DNA from: Neoarius graeffei
Taxonomy: Eukaryota > Chordata > Actinopteri > Siluriformes > Ariidae
Assembly (NCBI RefSeq): GCF_027579695.1
Contig: NC_083574.1
Location: 43,565,559-43,629,558, forward strand
Length of the DNA: 64,000 bases
Reading direction: 5' to 3'
The translations under genes were made by a program, and so were the position numbers. Of the stretch, positions 22,432 to 33,666 are shown piece after piece; the first letter of the stretch is position 1; each line of letters starts with the position of its first letter. The notes below the pieces were generated by a model that searched no databases, was not told the origin of the DNA, and saw nothing but the letters and a program-made list of their open reading frames with translations.

Positions 22432-23022
22432 GTAGCTCCGTTGTGTGTAGTTGTCGATGTTGATTTTAAAAGTAACTAAGTAAATTACATAGGGAAATGA
22501 ATGCTTAAGTATGAGTGAAAAATACTGTCGCAAGCATGAGTGGAAGAAAAGTCCGGAGAGAGAAATCTTAGTTTCTCAGTCATTAGCCTGTGCTACTTGT
22601 TCTCGATAGCATTGACTTGACCGCTTTATTAGCATTCGCTAACACTACTGATGAACGCTACACCGGCTGGAAGGTGACTTCACTGCTGCGCTGACAACAT
22701 CGGCTCGTGGTTATGCTCGCGTTGACCTCTGAGAAGGCCTAGGACGATAAATTTTTGGTCCCTCCCATTATAAATCAAAATTTGATTGGTTAATTAATCT
22801 GTCACTTCCTGCATAAACATACACTGCCATGGCCTTCTGTCCCGGCCATAAAATCCTAACCAATGAGTGAGCCAGCTCTATACTCTTCTCAGCCTAGAGA
22901 CAACAGACAAAAAAAATCTTATTGGATAACTCGATTTTAATGTTTTCAGGACAGTAACCCTTTCATTTCTGAAGCAAATTTGATAGAAAATGAGGCCAAA
23001 ATAGAATTAGAAGAGAATAATT
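22432..23022. other. Probable transposon remnant, unclassified
   Basis: Motifs such as cctctgagaaggcctaggac, echoed downstream as gaaggtctagaaggccctg at about 23251-23269, suggest decayed inverted ends. No protein fragment is recognised. Confidence 0.3.
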
Positions 23023-23033
23023 ATAATGAAATT

Positions 23034-23164
23034 ATCTCATCTCATTATCTCTAGCCGCTTTATCCTGTTCTACAGGGTCGCAGGCAAGCTGGAGCCTATC
23101 CCAGCTGACTACGGGCGAAAGACGGGGTACACCCTGGACAAGTCGCCAGGTCATCACAGGGCTG
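23034..23164 (-). mobile_element. Short 3'-only V-SINE copy, gagat-type tail
   Basis: It runs from atctcatctcattatctcta to cagggctg, 131 bp, with an 11-bp duplication ataatgaaatt at 23023-23033 and 23165-23175. The 5' truncation point lies within a few bases of that of the copy at 4475-4609. Confidence 0.93.
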
Positions 23165-23175
23165 ATAATGAAATT

Positions 23176-23424
23176 GTGAAAGAATGAAATAAATTAAAGA
23201 ATGAAAGAAATTAAATATAACATTTGAAATGCTGATCTGTTTGGGCCTTCTCTGAAGGTCTAGAAGGCCCTGACGATTTGCATCTGGTTGTATTGCTTTA
23301 ATACCAATGGCTGGTCAACATTTCATGTGAATAGCTGGATTGGAAACATGTTTAATAGAAAAATTGTTGACTTATTGAATACTTATTTCTCCCACTGTTT
23401 ATCAGGTCATTATTAATTTGCTCA

Positions 23425-23463
<39 letters not shown>

Positions 23464-24617
23464 TTAGGCTTTAAGTGACTGTAAAAAAAAGTTTCCTTTT
23501 ATTTATTTGTTTGTTTGTCCATCAGGGACATTGCCCTCACTGCAAATCGTGAAACGGTTCTGCTCGTAGCATGGTAATGCAGTAGAGTGATAATGGAATC
23601 TGTGCTCACTGGGTTAGTAGTGGCTAAAAACATAATAGGATGAAGTTTATTCTTATATTACTGCAAGGTCAAAGATATCACTGCGTTTATTTTCATTACT
23701 TCACACTGGAACTAATGGGAACAGCATATTAATATATCATTTTAAGGTCTCCTATTACAGTATGCTTTCTGGCTATTCTGGGAGGCCCTTAATAGCTCTC
23801 GATTTTTCATCGACTGCAAAACAAAGTAGCAATCACAATTTGCTAGTCAGGATATTAAGGTCTGGTTCATGGTAGGAAAATTAATTTCACATGATTGGAA
23901 GTTTTTCAGGAAGAGTGGTTGTTATTTATGGGAGCTTTGGGAAAGGAGTAATGATGAACAGGCTACAACATAGTAAAATGCAGAATAAATGGCCGTCCCA
24001 ATTGCATTCAAAATTTCCCTTCAGATAGATTTCCTGGCTTCTGTGTACATCTCAGTTTTTATCAGTTCACTGTGAAAAAAAAACCCAGATTTTTCATGGT
24101 TTTTGACTGCCAGACAGCGTTAAAAAGGTCTCCATGTAAAGGATGTGGACATATTCTCCAGTGGCCTCGTCTTAGCTATTATGTATCACCAGTGATTGTA
24201 TTCTGGTTTTATTGCCCAGGAGTTTGCTCTCCATCCAGCACCAGTCACCAATCCCCATGCTCCCACTGGGAAGATAGGTTTACGCCATAAAACACTGATC
24301 CCCTCTTTAAAAGTCTTCAGTTAAGCATTTATATAGATGGGGTTGTCTCCTTTGATCCCTGCAGTTGATAATGCGTAATAGTCATCTCCATGAGCTCATC
24401 CATCATCGTTTCCTCTCCTGCTGAACTGTTTAGCCATTTACTAATGAAGAGAATAATTAGCATTATGAACTTTTACGGCTTTCACTATATCACTCTCAGA
24501 TTCTCCATACACCTCATTAGAAAACATTCCTAAAACACTCTGCCTACTGGGGATAGTTTAGCACAAAATTAGCAGACAATGGAATTTCTATATCAGATGG
24601 CTTGAATAGTCCAATTC
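23176..24617. other. Unannotated stretch
   Basis: A CA microsatellite lies at 23425-23459. Otherwise no gene or repeat is recognised. The segment 23500-24600 is among the least repeat-like in the window. Confidence 0.45.
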
Positions 24618-24705
24618 TGGGTGTATTCTTGCCTCACACCCAGTGTTCAGGGGATAGGCACCAGATTCCTTACAATTTTTGACCAGGATAAAGTGAGTAT
24701 GAAGA
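24618..24705 (+). repeat. Old V-SINE/L2 tail, split by a younger SINE
   Basis: gtgtattcttgcctcacacc, ggggataggcaccagattcc and gaccaggataaag match the 3' part of the worn family at 16311. Its last bases (gatgaatgaatgag) continue at 25062-25075, on the far side of the inserted SINE. Confidence 0.65.
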
Positions 24706-25052
24706 CGGGTGGCACTGTGGTGCAGTGGTTAGCACTGTCACCTCACAACAAGAAGGTTCTGGGTTTGAGCCCAGTGGCCGATGGGGGCCTTTCTGTGTGG
24801 AGTCTGCATGTTCTGTCTGTGTGGGTTTCCTCAGGGTGCTCCGGTTTCTAAAGACATGCAGTTAGGCTAATTGGCTACCCTAAATTGCCCATAGGTGTGA
24901 ATGTGTGCATGAATGGTTGTTTCCCAAGCCCAGAAATGGGAGGGTTGTGGCAGGAAGGGTGTAAAACTATGCTCCAATTAATATGACATGTGGATCAATA
25001 GGGTCCACACGGACCCCGACCTGGCAAAAGTGCTGGACAAAGAAGAAGAAAA
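24706..25052 (+). mobile_element. V-SINE with alternative gaa-type tail
   Basis: The tRNA-like head and central block match the other V-SINEs. After gtgtgcatgaatggttg the tail changes to gggagggttgtggcaggaag and ends in agaagaagaa, as in DANA-like elements. A 12-bp duplication, tgagtatgaaga, flanks it at 24694-24705 and 25053-25064. Confidence 0.92.
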
Positions 25053-25078
25053 TGAGTATGAAGATGAATGAATGAGAA

Positions 25079-25237
25079 TTTTTTTCCAGAAGTGAGTAGT
25101 AATATTTTGTTTTCTGTAGACTTGTCCTCAAAGTAAGAGGCAGATTAAGGGATTGAATATGTCTTCAGGTGTGAACATATACCAAGCTCAGAACTGTTCT
25201 CCTCAAAATGGACACACACAAACACACCTGTCAAACA

Positions 25238-25274
<37 letters not shown>

Positions 25275-25912
25275 CAGGGAACAAAAAAATGAACAGAGCA
25301 GTCTTCTCTGGCAGAACCTCTGCAGGTTAATGAGGTCTACAATTGCGACAAAACACACACACGCACACACTGAAATGCAGCTTGTCAAACAGAAAAAAAA
25401 AAACCACAAACCGAAAAATGAACATAGTATTCCTATGCACTCATTTCAGTCTGAACCTCTTTAGGTTAATGAGGTCTACAATACCCCCCTCCCCATCTCT
25501 CTCTCTCTCTCTCTCTCTCTCAGCTAAAATTTCATGAGGCACAGAGAGTGTGCCAGTCAACCCACACACAAACAAGCAACCACACAAACTCACAGGCACA
25601 AGTAATGACACTTGGTATTGTTTCAAAATTGGGTGTGAAAAAATTCAGACTTAGTAAAAAGATTATTATACATTGCTGCGACAACTCAAAAGTACAATCA
25701 CTGAATCATCATTAGTTGTACTGCTTACTGCCTACACAAATAATTAAACTCCACACGACCTCTCTTCCGATATTATCCTCTCCAAGGAAAAAACCCATTA
25801 TAATTATGGCTATTTATCATTGAACATAAAGTAACTAAGATTTTCTAGTCACCTAAATGAAATTGGAAAGCTTGCAACACTATACAGAACTTAACTGTTA
25901 TTTAATTACATG
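25079..25912. other. Stretch with CA and CT microsatellites
   Basis: It holds CA at about 25238-25272 and CT at about 25495-25521. The motif aggttaatgaggtctacaat occurs twice (25324 and 25462), each preceded by cagaacctctg- or tgaacctcttt-like sequence, which suggests a local duplication about 138 bp apart. Confidence 0.5.
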
Positions 25913-26070
25913 CCGTACCAGTTAAAAGTTTGGACGCACCTCTCATTTATAGGTTTTTCTGTATTTTGACTATTTTCTATATTGTAGAACAATACTGAAG
26001 ATATCAAAACTATGAAGTAACAGATGGAACATATATGGAATTGTGTGGTAAACAAAACAGTGTTAACAAG
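25913..26070 (+). repeat. Tc1-type terminal fragment
   Basis: gtaccagttaaaagtttgga followed by cgcacc, then ctgtattttgactattttct and gtagaacaatactgaagata match the left end of a fish Tc1 family. No transposase is present. Confidence 0.75.
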
Positions 26071-26668
26071 TGTTGCCAGGCAAAACAAACCTCGCCCGGT
26101 AGCACTTATGATGAATATGAAGGAAGATATCATAAAAAAAAATAGGTACCCTATAGGTACATGTGGCTACTGCTTTTAAATAAAATTGTTTTCTGATCCC
26201 ATGTCCATACAGTAGTAAATATAGCATATATATTTACTCTATGAGGCAGTAGCCACAAAAATGAAGCATAATCCAAAAATGAACAATTTTAAAATCACAG
26301 AAGTAAAATATACCAAGTGTCTGTACTTTATATTATTCTACTCTTACCTCTTACAGTTTTCGAAACTGAAACCTCCGAACCGAGGCTGACATACACACGC
26401 TGTCACCATGACCCAAACTCTTATTTCCCGGAAATGGCCTGGCACTAGAGCTCAGTGGAATGCACTCTCCATCTGTAAGAAGCATACAGTAAACATGTCT
26501 GAAAGTGATTTCTTTAGTCTAGTCCAGGGCTTTTCAAAGTGTGGGGCGCGCCTCTCCTAGGGGGCGCCAGAGTTCTTCAGGGGGGGCGCAACGTGAGGAA
26601 AAATAAACCAGAATAAGTTACTATTGCGGACATTTAGCGAACTTCAGCTAGCCTTTGCCAGAGACAAA

Positions 26669-26839
26669 ATGGATTGATTTTTAGTACCTAAAGCTACAGT
26701 GAGTGAGGAGACAGAGTCTGGGCCAAGCAAAAAAAGAAGGAAGTATGACCACGATTATTTAAAGTTTGGATTTTCATGGACTGGATCTGAAGATTCTCCA
26801 CTGCCACAGTGTGTTGTCTGCCAAGAGGTGCTACCGTAG
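26669..26839 (+). pseudogene. hAT transposase N-terminus (ZBED5/SCAND3-like)
   Basis: The 57-codon segment starts at ATG and carries a TGA as its third codon, where an arginine codon CGA would give the usual MDRF. It continues FLVPKATVSEETESGPSKKR, then KYDHDYLKFGFSWTGSED and PLPQCVVCQEVLP. The C..C pair in QCVVCQ is the first half of a BED-type zinc finger, in the arrangement typical of ZBED5/SCAND3-like hAT proteins as I recall them. It stops at 26837. Everything after the first zinc ligands is missing and replaced by the minisatellite. Confidence 0.75.
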
Positions 26840-26853
26840 CTAACGATGCTATG

Positions 26854-27050
26854 AGATGTTTAAAATGTGTAAAACAAGATGTTTTTTTTTTAAAAAAGCA
26901 CAGATGTTTAAAATGTGTAAAAAAAGAGGTTTTAAAAAAAGCATAGATGTTTAAAATGTGTAAAACAAGATGTTTTAAAAAAGCACAGATGTTTAAAATG
27001 TGTAAAACAAGATGTTTTAAAAAAAGCACAGATGTTTAAAATGTGTAAAA
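26854..27050. repeat. 43-bp tandem repeat, about 4.5 copies
   Basis: The unit begins agatgtttaaaatgtgtaaa and ends in a T/A-run plus aaagca(c/t). Copies begin near 26854, 26902, 26945, 26988 and 27031 and differ mostly in homopolymer length. It lies inside the hAT element. Confidence 0.92.
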
Positions 27051-27228
27051 GAAAAAAAATGTCTACAACAACCATTTTTTTAAATACGAATGGAACATTA
27101 AGTATAGCAACAACAAAAATTGTAAGGGGGGGCGCTGTTGTTTATTTGCTCTCTGAGGGGGGGCTGACTCTCCCACACTTTGAAAACCCCTGGTTTAGTC
27201 CATTTATTTCGAATGGTGAACCGAATTG

Positions 27229-27290
27229 TATACACTCACTGGCCATTTTAATCGGAACATGTGAATGCGCATGTGCAGTGCATGACTGTT
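27229..27290 (+). repeat. Tc1-type terminal fragment
   Basis: tatacactcactggccattt followed by taatcggaaca matches the terminus of the Tc1 family also found at 41022 and 59347. Confidence 0.6.
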
Positions 27291-27545
27291 ACACTCTTAC
27301 AGCACGATGACATAGTGGCTAGCGCCGCTATATGATGCAGTAGCCACAACAAAAATTATTTTGACCTTTTTGGTGACCGGATGACCCTCAAAATGTTGGA
27401 GGTTCTATTTGAGACCAATGCCCATCCATTCTGAAAGTTTCATGAAGATTGATCCAGCTGTTTTCCCGTAATATCGTTAACAAAAAAACAAAGAAACCTG
27501 ACCGAAAACAATACCTCGCCCCCTGCTGGACTCCATCCCAGGCAA

Positions 27546-28195
27546 GGTAAAAATGTTTCATATTTTAGATGCTTCAAAGTAGCCAGCGTTTACCTTGATG
27601 AGGCTTTGCACACTATTGGCATTCTCTTAACCAGCTTCATGAGGTAGTCACCTGGAATGCTTTTCAATTAACAGGTGCCTCATCAAAAGTTAATTAGTGC
27701 AATTTCTTGCTTTCTTAATGCGTTTTGAGATCAAACAGTGTAATAGTGAATAATAAAAATACAGTAAATATCCCTATTCAAACAGACCCTGGACACTGTT
27801 TCCTGTGACGTAGTTCCTGTTTTCAAATTGTTTGCCACAAGTCTCTTATCAGTGTTGGTGTTTAAACTACAACTTTTTTCTGTTTTTCATCAATAACTTT
27901 CCACTATCGTTTTAGATTGCTGTATTTTTCATTTTCCCTTCTGCCACATTTTCATTTTCTCAAAGAAAGCCTTTTTTCCCCATCCAAAGACAGCAAGCAG
28001 AGGCCATTCATGTCGGATCTGTCTTAAAATCAACAAATCTTCAACTAAGGCAAAAATTCAGCTTGTTCAGGGTGTTGAGTGCAGGATGTTAAGACAGAAG
28101 TACTTAGACTAGGACCACATGCAGCTAGAAGTGAGCTTTCTGATTACATAGTGAAACTGTAAATGGCCTTTCTGTTTCATCATGTGCATTAGGAA
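27546..28195. other. Unannotated stretch
   Basis: No gene is recognised. The last part may be further decayed LINE sequence. Confidence 0.4.
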
Positions 28196-28196
28196 A

Positions 28197-28658
28197 AGAC
28201 CTTGGGGTGATCATTGACTCCAGTCTTTCATTTGAACGCAAGTAGATAATCTTAATAGGATAGCCTTCTTTCATCTCAGAAATATTGCTAAGATAAGAAA
28301 TACAGTGTCACTACATGATGCAGAAAAACTAGCTCATGCCTTTGTTACCTCTAGATTGAATTATTACAATGCCTTACTGTCTGGATGTTCCAGTAGGTGC
28401 ATAAACAAGCTCCAGTTAGTCCAGAAAGCAGCAGCAAAAGTCCTTACTAAAACCAGAAGATTTGAGCACATCACCCATATCTTATCCATACTGCATTGGC
28501 TCTGGATCAAATTTCGCATTGATTATAAAATACTGCTCTTGATCTGTAAAGTGCTGAATGGTCTCGCACCACAATACCTGAGTGAACTTCTGGTCTTTTA
28601 TGACGTGCCATGCCACTTACATCAAAAGGTGCTGGCTATTTGTTGTTACCTCAAATAG
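28197..28658 (+). pseudogene. LINE reverse transcriptase C-terminal remnant
   Basis: It opens with LGVIIDSSLSFERK and an early stop; the longest frame, from 28305, reads SLHDAEKLAHAFVTSRLNYY, NALLSGCSSRCINKLQLVQK, AAAKVLTKTRRFEHIT and then LHWLWIKFRIDYKILLLICK, NGLAPQYLSELLV. This is the conserved tail of L2/CR1-clade polymerases, downstream of the catalytic FADD motif, which is absent. The frame ends at 28656. Functional LINE ORF2 proteins run to about 900 residues, so this is a dead 5'-truncated copy. Confidence 0.85.
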
Positions 28659-29735
28659 TGAAGTCTACAGCAGGGGGCAGAGCCTTCTTTTACAAAGCCC
28701 CACAGTTCTGGGACAGCCTTTGAGACTCAGACACAGTCTTGGTGTTTAACTTGAAAATATATTTGTTTAGTCAAGCCTTTTGTTAATAGATTTGTATTAG
28801 GTAAAGGAGTAGATCTGGAGGGTTCTTGGGCATAGTGTTTTGGTAAACTTGGATGTATGGATGCTGTTGTTCCCCATTCTCACGCATTCACTCATGTTTG
28901 TTGATGGGGGAATGGCTGGTTGCTTTATGTCCCAGAGCACCTTCGTGTCTATGTTATCTTCTGGCTCTCCCTTTTAGTTATGCTGTCATAGTTAGTCTTG
29001 CTGGAGTCCCTGCTTGCACTCAGCACACAATGTACACTGTTCGTAACCATTAGGTGACAACAGAAATACCTAACAATCTGTCTGTCTGTCTGTTTGTATG
29101 TCTGTATGTCTCTCTCTCTTTTCACATCACTCTTGGGAAATCAGTGATACTGACCTCTCCTGCTTTCCGGACCTGCCTGATCTATCCTGAGGTTCTCGCT
29201 TCATTCCAGTGGAGGATGGCCCCATATGGACAGCCTAAAGATACACTTAGAAGAGAGCTCTAGACACTTAATACAAAACACTTCTGTTTTGATGGCTTAG
29301 GACTAAAATTGCCATGAAAACTTTAGGACTGCAGTTGCCATGAAAAGTTTTGCAATCAAGTCTCCATCAATGAACACTTGATAACATCAACAAAATAGAC
29401 TTCATGTTAAAATTATGCTGAATTTCCTGGTTACACATTTGCACTGTTTGACCATATACAGTACGTAGGACACACAGAAGTGAGTTATTTATAATCACAC
29501 TATTTGTTATCACCCAACTCAGAATGGGTTCCCTTTTGAGTCTCGTTTCTCTAAAGGTTTCTTCCTCATGTCATCTCAGGGAGTTTTTCCTTGCCACCAT
29601 CGCATCAGGCTTGCTCATTAAGGAGATATTTATTCAGGATATATTTATTAGTTGATATGTTTAAAATTGTATTTTCTGTAAAGCTGCTTTCTGGCAATGT
29701 CTATTATTAAAAACACTACAAATAAATTGACTTGA
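28197..29735 (+). mobile_element. LINE (L2/Maui-like) 3' end, 5'-truncated
   Basis: A reverse-transcriptase C-terminal region is followed by a 3' untranslated region containing gggagtttttccttgccacc, ttgctcattaaggagat and gtaaagctgctttctggcaa, and it ends tacaaataaattgacttga. The same untranslated region recurs at 59165-59336. Confidence 0.85.
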
Positions 29736-29760
29736 CTTATTTGACAACTGTAGCAATCCA

Positions 29761-29999
29761 CACTGCAAAAAACTGAAACCTGAATTTGAGGAGAAAATTA
29801 CTTAATACTAGTGAAATTATCTTGCTGCATGGACAGATATTTTTACTTGATAAGACCTCTTAGAATAAGTTGGTTGCAATCTAGAATTAGGTTTAATAAT
29901 CTCAGAATTGGTGTCTTGTGTTCTTCTAACAGGAAATGCTAGATCGTTTCAACTATTTTCAAGATATTTTCACTTGCTAAGATATCATTTTTTGCAGTG
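29761..29999. mobile_element. Short MITE with cactgcaaaaaa ends
   Basis: Perfect 12-bp inverted termini (cactgcaaaaaa and ttttttgcagtg) enclose 239 bp that are partly self-complementary (tatttttacttgataaga and cttgctaagatatca types). A ca dinucleotide flanks both sides. No coding content. Confidence 0.8.
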
Positions 30000-30123
30000 C
30001 ATATTATATCAAGAACTACTCAACTAAGTTAAGAGAAATGACAGTCCATCATTGTTTTAAGACATGACGTGCCTTTTAATTAACAAAAATAAAGAAAAGG
30101 AAAATTGACTGGTACTGTATTTC

Positions 30124-30170
30124 ATTTCTGGCTGACCAGGATAATGTGGTTACTGAAGATGAATGAATAT
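30124..30170 (+). repeat. Old V-SINE/L2 tail fragment
   Basis: gaccaggataatgtggttac followed by tgaagatgaatgaat is the last part of the worn SINE family. Confidence 0.55.
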
Positions 30171-30264
30171 TTCATCATGACTCTATTTTTTGTAGGATGG
30201 TCTTTCAGTTCCATCACATTTCCTGTAGATCCGGGAACACATTCATGAACTTTGTTTTTATTTT

Positions 30265-31870
30265 CCAACCCCGATTCCAAAAAAGTTGGGACAAAGTACA
30301 AATTGTAAATAAAAACGGAATGCAATGATGTGGAAGTTTCAAAATTCCATATTTTATTCAGAATAGAACATAGATGACACATCAAATGTTTAAACTGAGA
30401 AAATGTATCATTTAAAGAGAAAAATTAGGTGAGTTTAAATTTCATGACAACAACACATCTCAAAAAAGTTGGGACAAGGTCATGTTTACCACTGTGAGAC
30501 ATCCCCTTTTCTCTTTACAACAGTCTGTAAACGTCTGGGGACTGAGGAGACAAGTTGCTCAAGTTTAGGGATAGGAATGTTAACCCATTCTTGTCTAATG
30601 TAGGATTCTAGTTGCTCAACTGTCTTAGGTCTTTTTTGTCATATCTTCCGTTTTATGATGCGCCAAATGTTTTCTATGGGTGAAAGATCTGGACTGCAGG
30701 CTGGCCAGTTCAGTACCCGGACCCTTCTTCTACACAGCCATGATGCTGTAATTGATGCAGTATGTGGTTTGGCATTGTCATGTTGGAAAACGCAAGGTGT
30801 TCCCTGAAAGAGACGTCGTCTGGATGGGAGCATATGTTGCTCTAGAACCTGGATATACCTTTCAGCATTGATGGTGTCTTTCCAGATGTGTTAAGCTGCC
30901 CATGCTACACGCACTAATGCAACCCCATACCATCAGAGATGCAGGCTTCTGAACTGAGCGCTGATAACAACTTGGGTCGTCCTTCTCCTCTTTAGTCCGA
31001 ATGACACGGCGTCCCTGATTTCCATAAAGAACTTACATTTTGATTCGTCTGACCACAGAACAGTTTTCCACTTTGCCACAGTCCATTTTAAATGAGCCTT
31101 GGCCCAGAGAAGACGTCTGCACTTCTGGATCATGTTTAGATATGGCTTCTTCTTTGAACTATAGAGTTTTAGCTGGCAACGGCAGATGGCACGGTGAATT
31201 GTGTTCACAGATAATGTTCTCTGGAAATATTCCTGAGCCCATTTTGTGATTTCCAATACAGAAGCATGCCTGTATGTGATGCAGTGCCATCTAAGGGCCC
31301 GAAGATCACGGGCACCAATATGGTTTTCTGGCCTTGACCCTTACGCACAGAGATTCTTCCAGATTCTCTGAATCTTTTGATGATATTATGCACTGTAGAT
31401 GATGATATGTTCAAACTCTTTGCAATTTTACACTGTCGAACTCCTTTCTGATATTGCTCCACTATTTGTCGGCGCAGAATTAGGGGGATTGGTGATCCTC
31501 TTCCCATCTTTACTTCTGAGAGCTGCTGCCACTCCAAGATACTCTTTTTATACCCAGTCATGTTAATGACCTCCTGCCAATTGACCTAATGAGTTGCAAT
31601 TTGGTCCTCCAGCTGTTACTTTTTTGTACCTTTAACTTTTCCAGCCTCTTATTGCCCCTGTCCCAACTTTGAGATGTGCTGGTGTCATGAAATTTCAAAT
31701 GAGCCAATATTTAGCATGAAATTTCAAAATGTCTCACTTTCGACATTTAATATGTTGTCTATGTTCTATTGTGAATACAATATCAGTTTTTGAGATTTGT
31801 AAATTATTGCATTCTGTTTTTATTTACAATTTGTACTCTGTCCCAACTTTTTTGGAATCGGGGTTGTCTA
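30265..31870 (-). mobile_element. Tc1 element, caaccccgattcc family
   Basis: The inverted ends are caaccccgattccaaaaaag on the left and the complement of cttttttggaatcggggttg on the right. The flanking TA is lost on both sides. It is very similar along its whole length to the element at 54057-55664, including untranslated parts, so the two are recent relatives. Confidence 0.94.
30486..31507 (-). pseudogene. Tc1 transposase pseudogene (DD34E type)
   Basis: It starts MGRGSPIPLILRRQIVEQYQ, continues with CKIAKSLNISSSTVHNIIKR (helix-turn-helix), [27 protein letters not shown] and [14 protein letters not shown]. The catalytic D, D and E are visible and the length is close to the usual 340 residues. 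Compared with the copy at 54276-55297 the lesions are: a missing base near 31310, an extra T near 30893 (gtgttaagc against gtgtaagc), and a CGA-to-TGA stop just after IIKRKI near 30638. The encoded enzyme cannot be made. Confidence 0.93.
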
Positions 31871-32342
31871 TCTACAGCTTATGTAATTCAGTGATGGCTT
31901 TTTAATGTCCCTGAATGCTGCTGAGAAGTTAAATTAGCCATACACTGGCTTTTAGAGTGCTGTTTGTTCTAGTTATTGAAGCCTTGCCTCTTCTCATATG
32001 TTTCCAATTAGATCCAATCTATCTCCACTCAGATCAAATGAGGTCTGTGGATGAATAAGTTGAATATGAGCTTAAGGGTTGGCCTCTTGGAGAGTGAGCT
32101 ATCTTCCCATCGACTGCTTTTTCAACCGAGACACTCATCTGTTTTCTGCAAATAAACCTCTCTTTAATTGGATTTTCATGGTTATGGATTTCTACCTGAG
32201 GGTAAATCTTTAATCGTATTGGCTTTATGACCTTCAATGAAACCCTTATCAGCTCATTTTGTCTCTTTCTATTTGGCATCTGAAATGTATTTACAAATGA
32301 CATATTAGTTTCTGAAATATTGTACATTACAATCTGCCATTC
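31871..32342. other. Unannotated stretch
   Basis: No gene or repeat is recognised between the Tc1 element and the LINE. Confidence 0.5.
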
Positions 32343-33034
32343 AAACATTTGAGTATAAAACTAGCTAGACTACTCACACACACCAGACCTTGGCATCACA
32401 TAACACCCATCCTCCATCAATTACACTGGCTTCCTGTTCAATATCACATCCAATTCAAAATTCTCCTGCTTGTCTACAAGGCCCAACACAACCTAGCACC
32501 CACATACCTCACTAGTCTCCTTAACCCATACCTACCCACTCGCACTTTACGCTCCTCTGACACACTTCTTTTGTCCATCCCCTCCATGAACCTCCGCTCC
32601 ATGGGTGACAGGGCATTTAGTGTTGCCGGCCCTAAGCTCTGGAACAACCTCCCACTTTCACTGAGACAATGCACTTCCCTTTCGTCATTCAAATCCACGC
32701 TCAAAACTCACCTCTTCAGCCTTGCTTTCCCTGCACAATGATATCTTATTGATTTTTATTATTTTATCCCATTTATTTTATTTTATTTTATTTGCTTCTT
32801 TCTCTGATTTTATTTTGTATCATGATACAATGCCTTTTACCATGTACTTATTGATTTTTATTTGTTTCTTTTCCTTTTACATATATTACTGACCTGCATT
32901 ATTTTTATTGTTTTATTACCCATCTTGCTATTGTTTTAACATTCTAGTATTTTAACATTCTGTACTGTAAAGTGTCCTTGGGTACCTTGAAAGGCGCTAC
33001 AAATAAAATTTATTATTATTATTATTATTATTAT
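32343..33034 (+). mobile_element. LINE 3' end with tta tail
   Basis: A truncated reverse-transcriptase end is followed by a T-rich untranslated region that closes with ccttgggtaccttgaaaggc, gctacaaataaa and a (tta)n tail at 33010-33034. It is a different LINE subfamily from the copy at 28197. Confidence 0.85.
32349..32741 (+). pseudogene. LINE reverse transcriptase C-terminal remnant
   Basis: The open frame of 130 codons contains THTRPWHHITPILHQLHWLP, YHIQFKILLLVYKAQHNLAP, YLTSLLNPYLPTRTLRSSD, FSVAGPKLWNNLPLSLR and FKSTLKTHLFSLAFPAQ. These are the hallmark last blocks of L2/Rex-type polymerases (ITP.L..LHWLP, AP.LWN.LP, FK..LKTHLF). Nothing of the catalytic region remains. The frame itself is intact, which suggests a fairly young truncated copy and not a functional gene. 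Confidence 0.88.
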
Positions 33035-33059
33035 TAAAACTGCATTTCACGATAATGGC

Positions 33060-33660
33060 TAGTTTACTGATTTATGATTCTATCTGTCTATTTTTTGTCT
33101 ATTAAAATCAGTGTTTGGCAAGCTACTGTGCAACTATCAATCTACTCGCTAAGAAGAAGTAGCTAACTACACCGATGGTACTTTGTCAAGTGAGGAAAAT
33201 CAGCTGTTAGTTTCATTATTGTGCAACAGTCTAATGCCCAAACTTACAATGTACATGCTTTTTACAGGATATTCCATAATAAAGCAATTTTTCTTTCCTA
33301 TTTGTAATCCACTCTTCGTAAGCTGTCTTAGTTACCTAAAAACATTAGTTCCCTATAAAATAAAATCATAAAAAGCAGCAAATCCAGAAAATCCTCACTC
33401 CACTATTCTTGGTTCAGTTTCTTTCTAGAAACATCTAGCTAGCTTGTTAATCTGAATGAACACATAGTAATCAATGTAATGTTTATTTAAATAACTGCAA
33501 TATGAATAATAATTCTTGTCATCATTGCTTTTTATTTTATATTGGCTGAAGCTATAAAATAAATAACTGAGGTCAGTTTTCATGATTCATCAAAAGAGTT
33601 AACTATTTTGATAATTCACTGGCTGATCATATTGGTTCAATAGAAAATATTCAATGCCTA
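33060..33660. other. Unannotated AT-rich stretch
   Basis: No gene or repeat is recognised. Confidence 0.5.
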
Positions 33661-33666
33661 CAGCAA

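Larger units (their letters stand above)
26525..27192 (+). mobile_element. BED-type hAT element, internally deleted
   Basis: The left end cagggcttttcaaagtgtgg and the complement of the right end (ccaggggttttcaaagtgtg) are inverted repeats. Eight-base flanks gtctagtc (26517-26524) and gtttagtc (27193-27200) differ at one position, as expected for an aged hAT TSD. A BED-finger start lies at 26669 and a 43-bp tandem repeat fills the middle. Confidence 0.88.
26073..27545. repeat. Unclassified repeat enclosing a hAT element
   Basis: ttgccaggcaaaacaaacct near 26073 and the complement of cccatcccaggcaaggtaa-like sequence at 27545 look like worn inverted ends. gcagtagccaca occurs at 26246 and 27335. 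The limits are tentative. Confidence 0.35.

Noticed and set aside
26694..27029. 111-codon minus-strand frame with repeated LFLKHLVLHILNI-like units
   Set aside because: It is the antisense reading of the 43-bp tandem repeat; 43 is not a multiple of three, and the apparent periodicity depends on homopolymer lengths.
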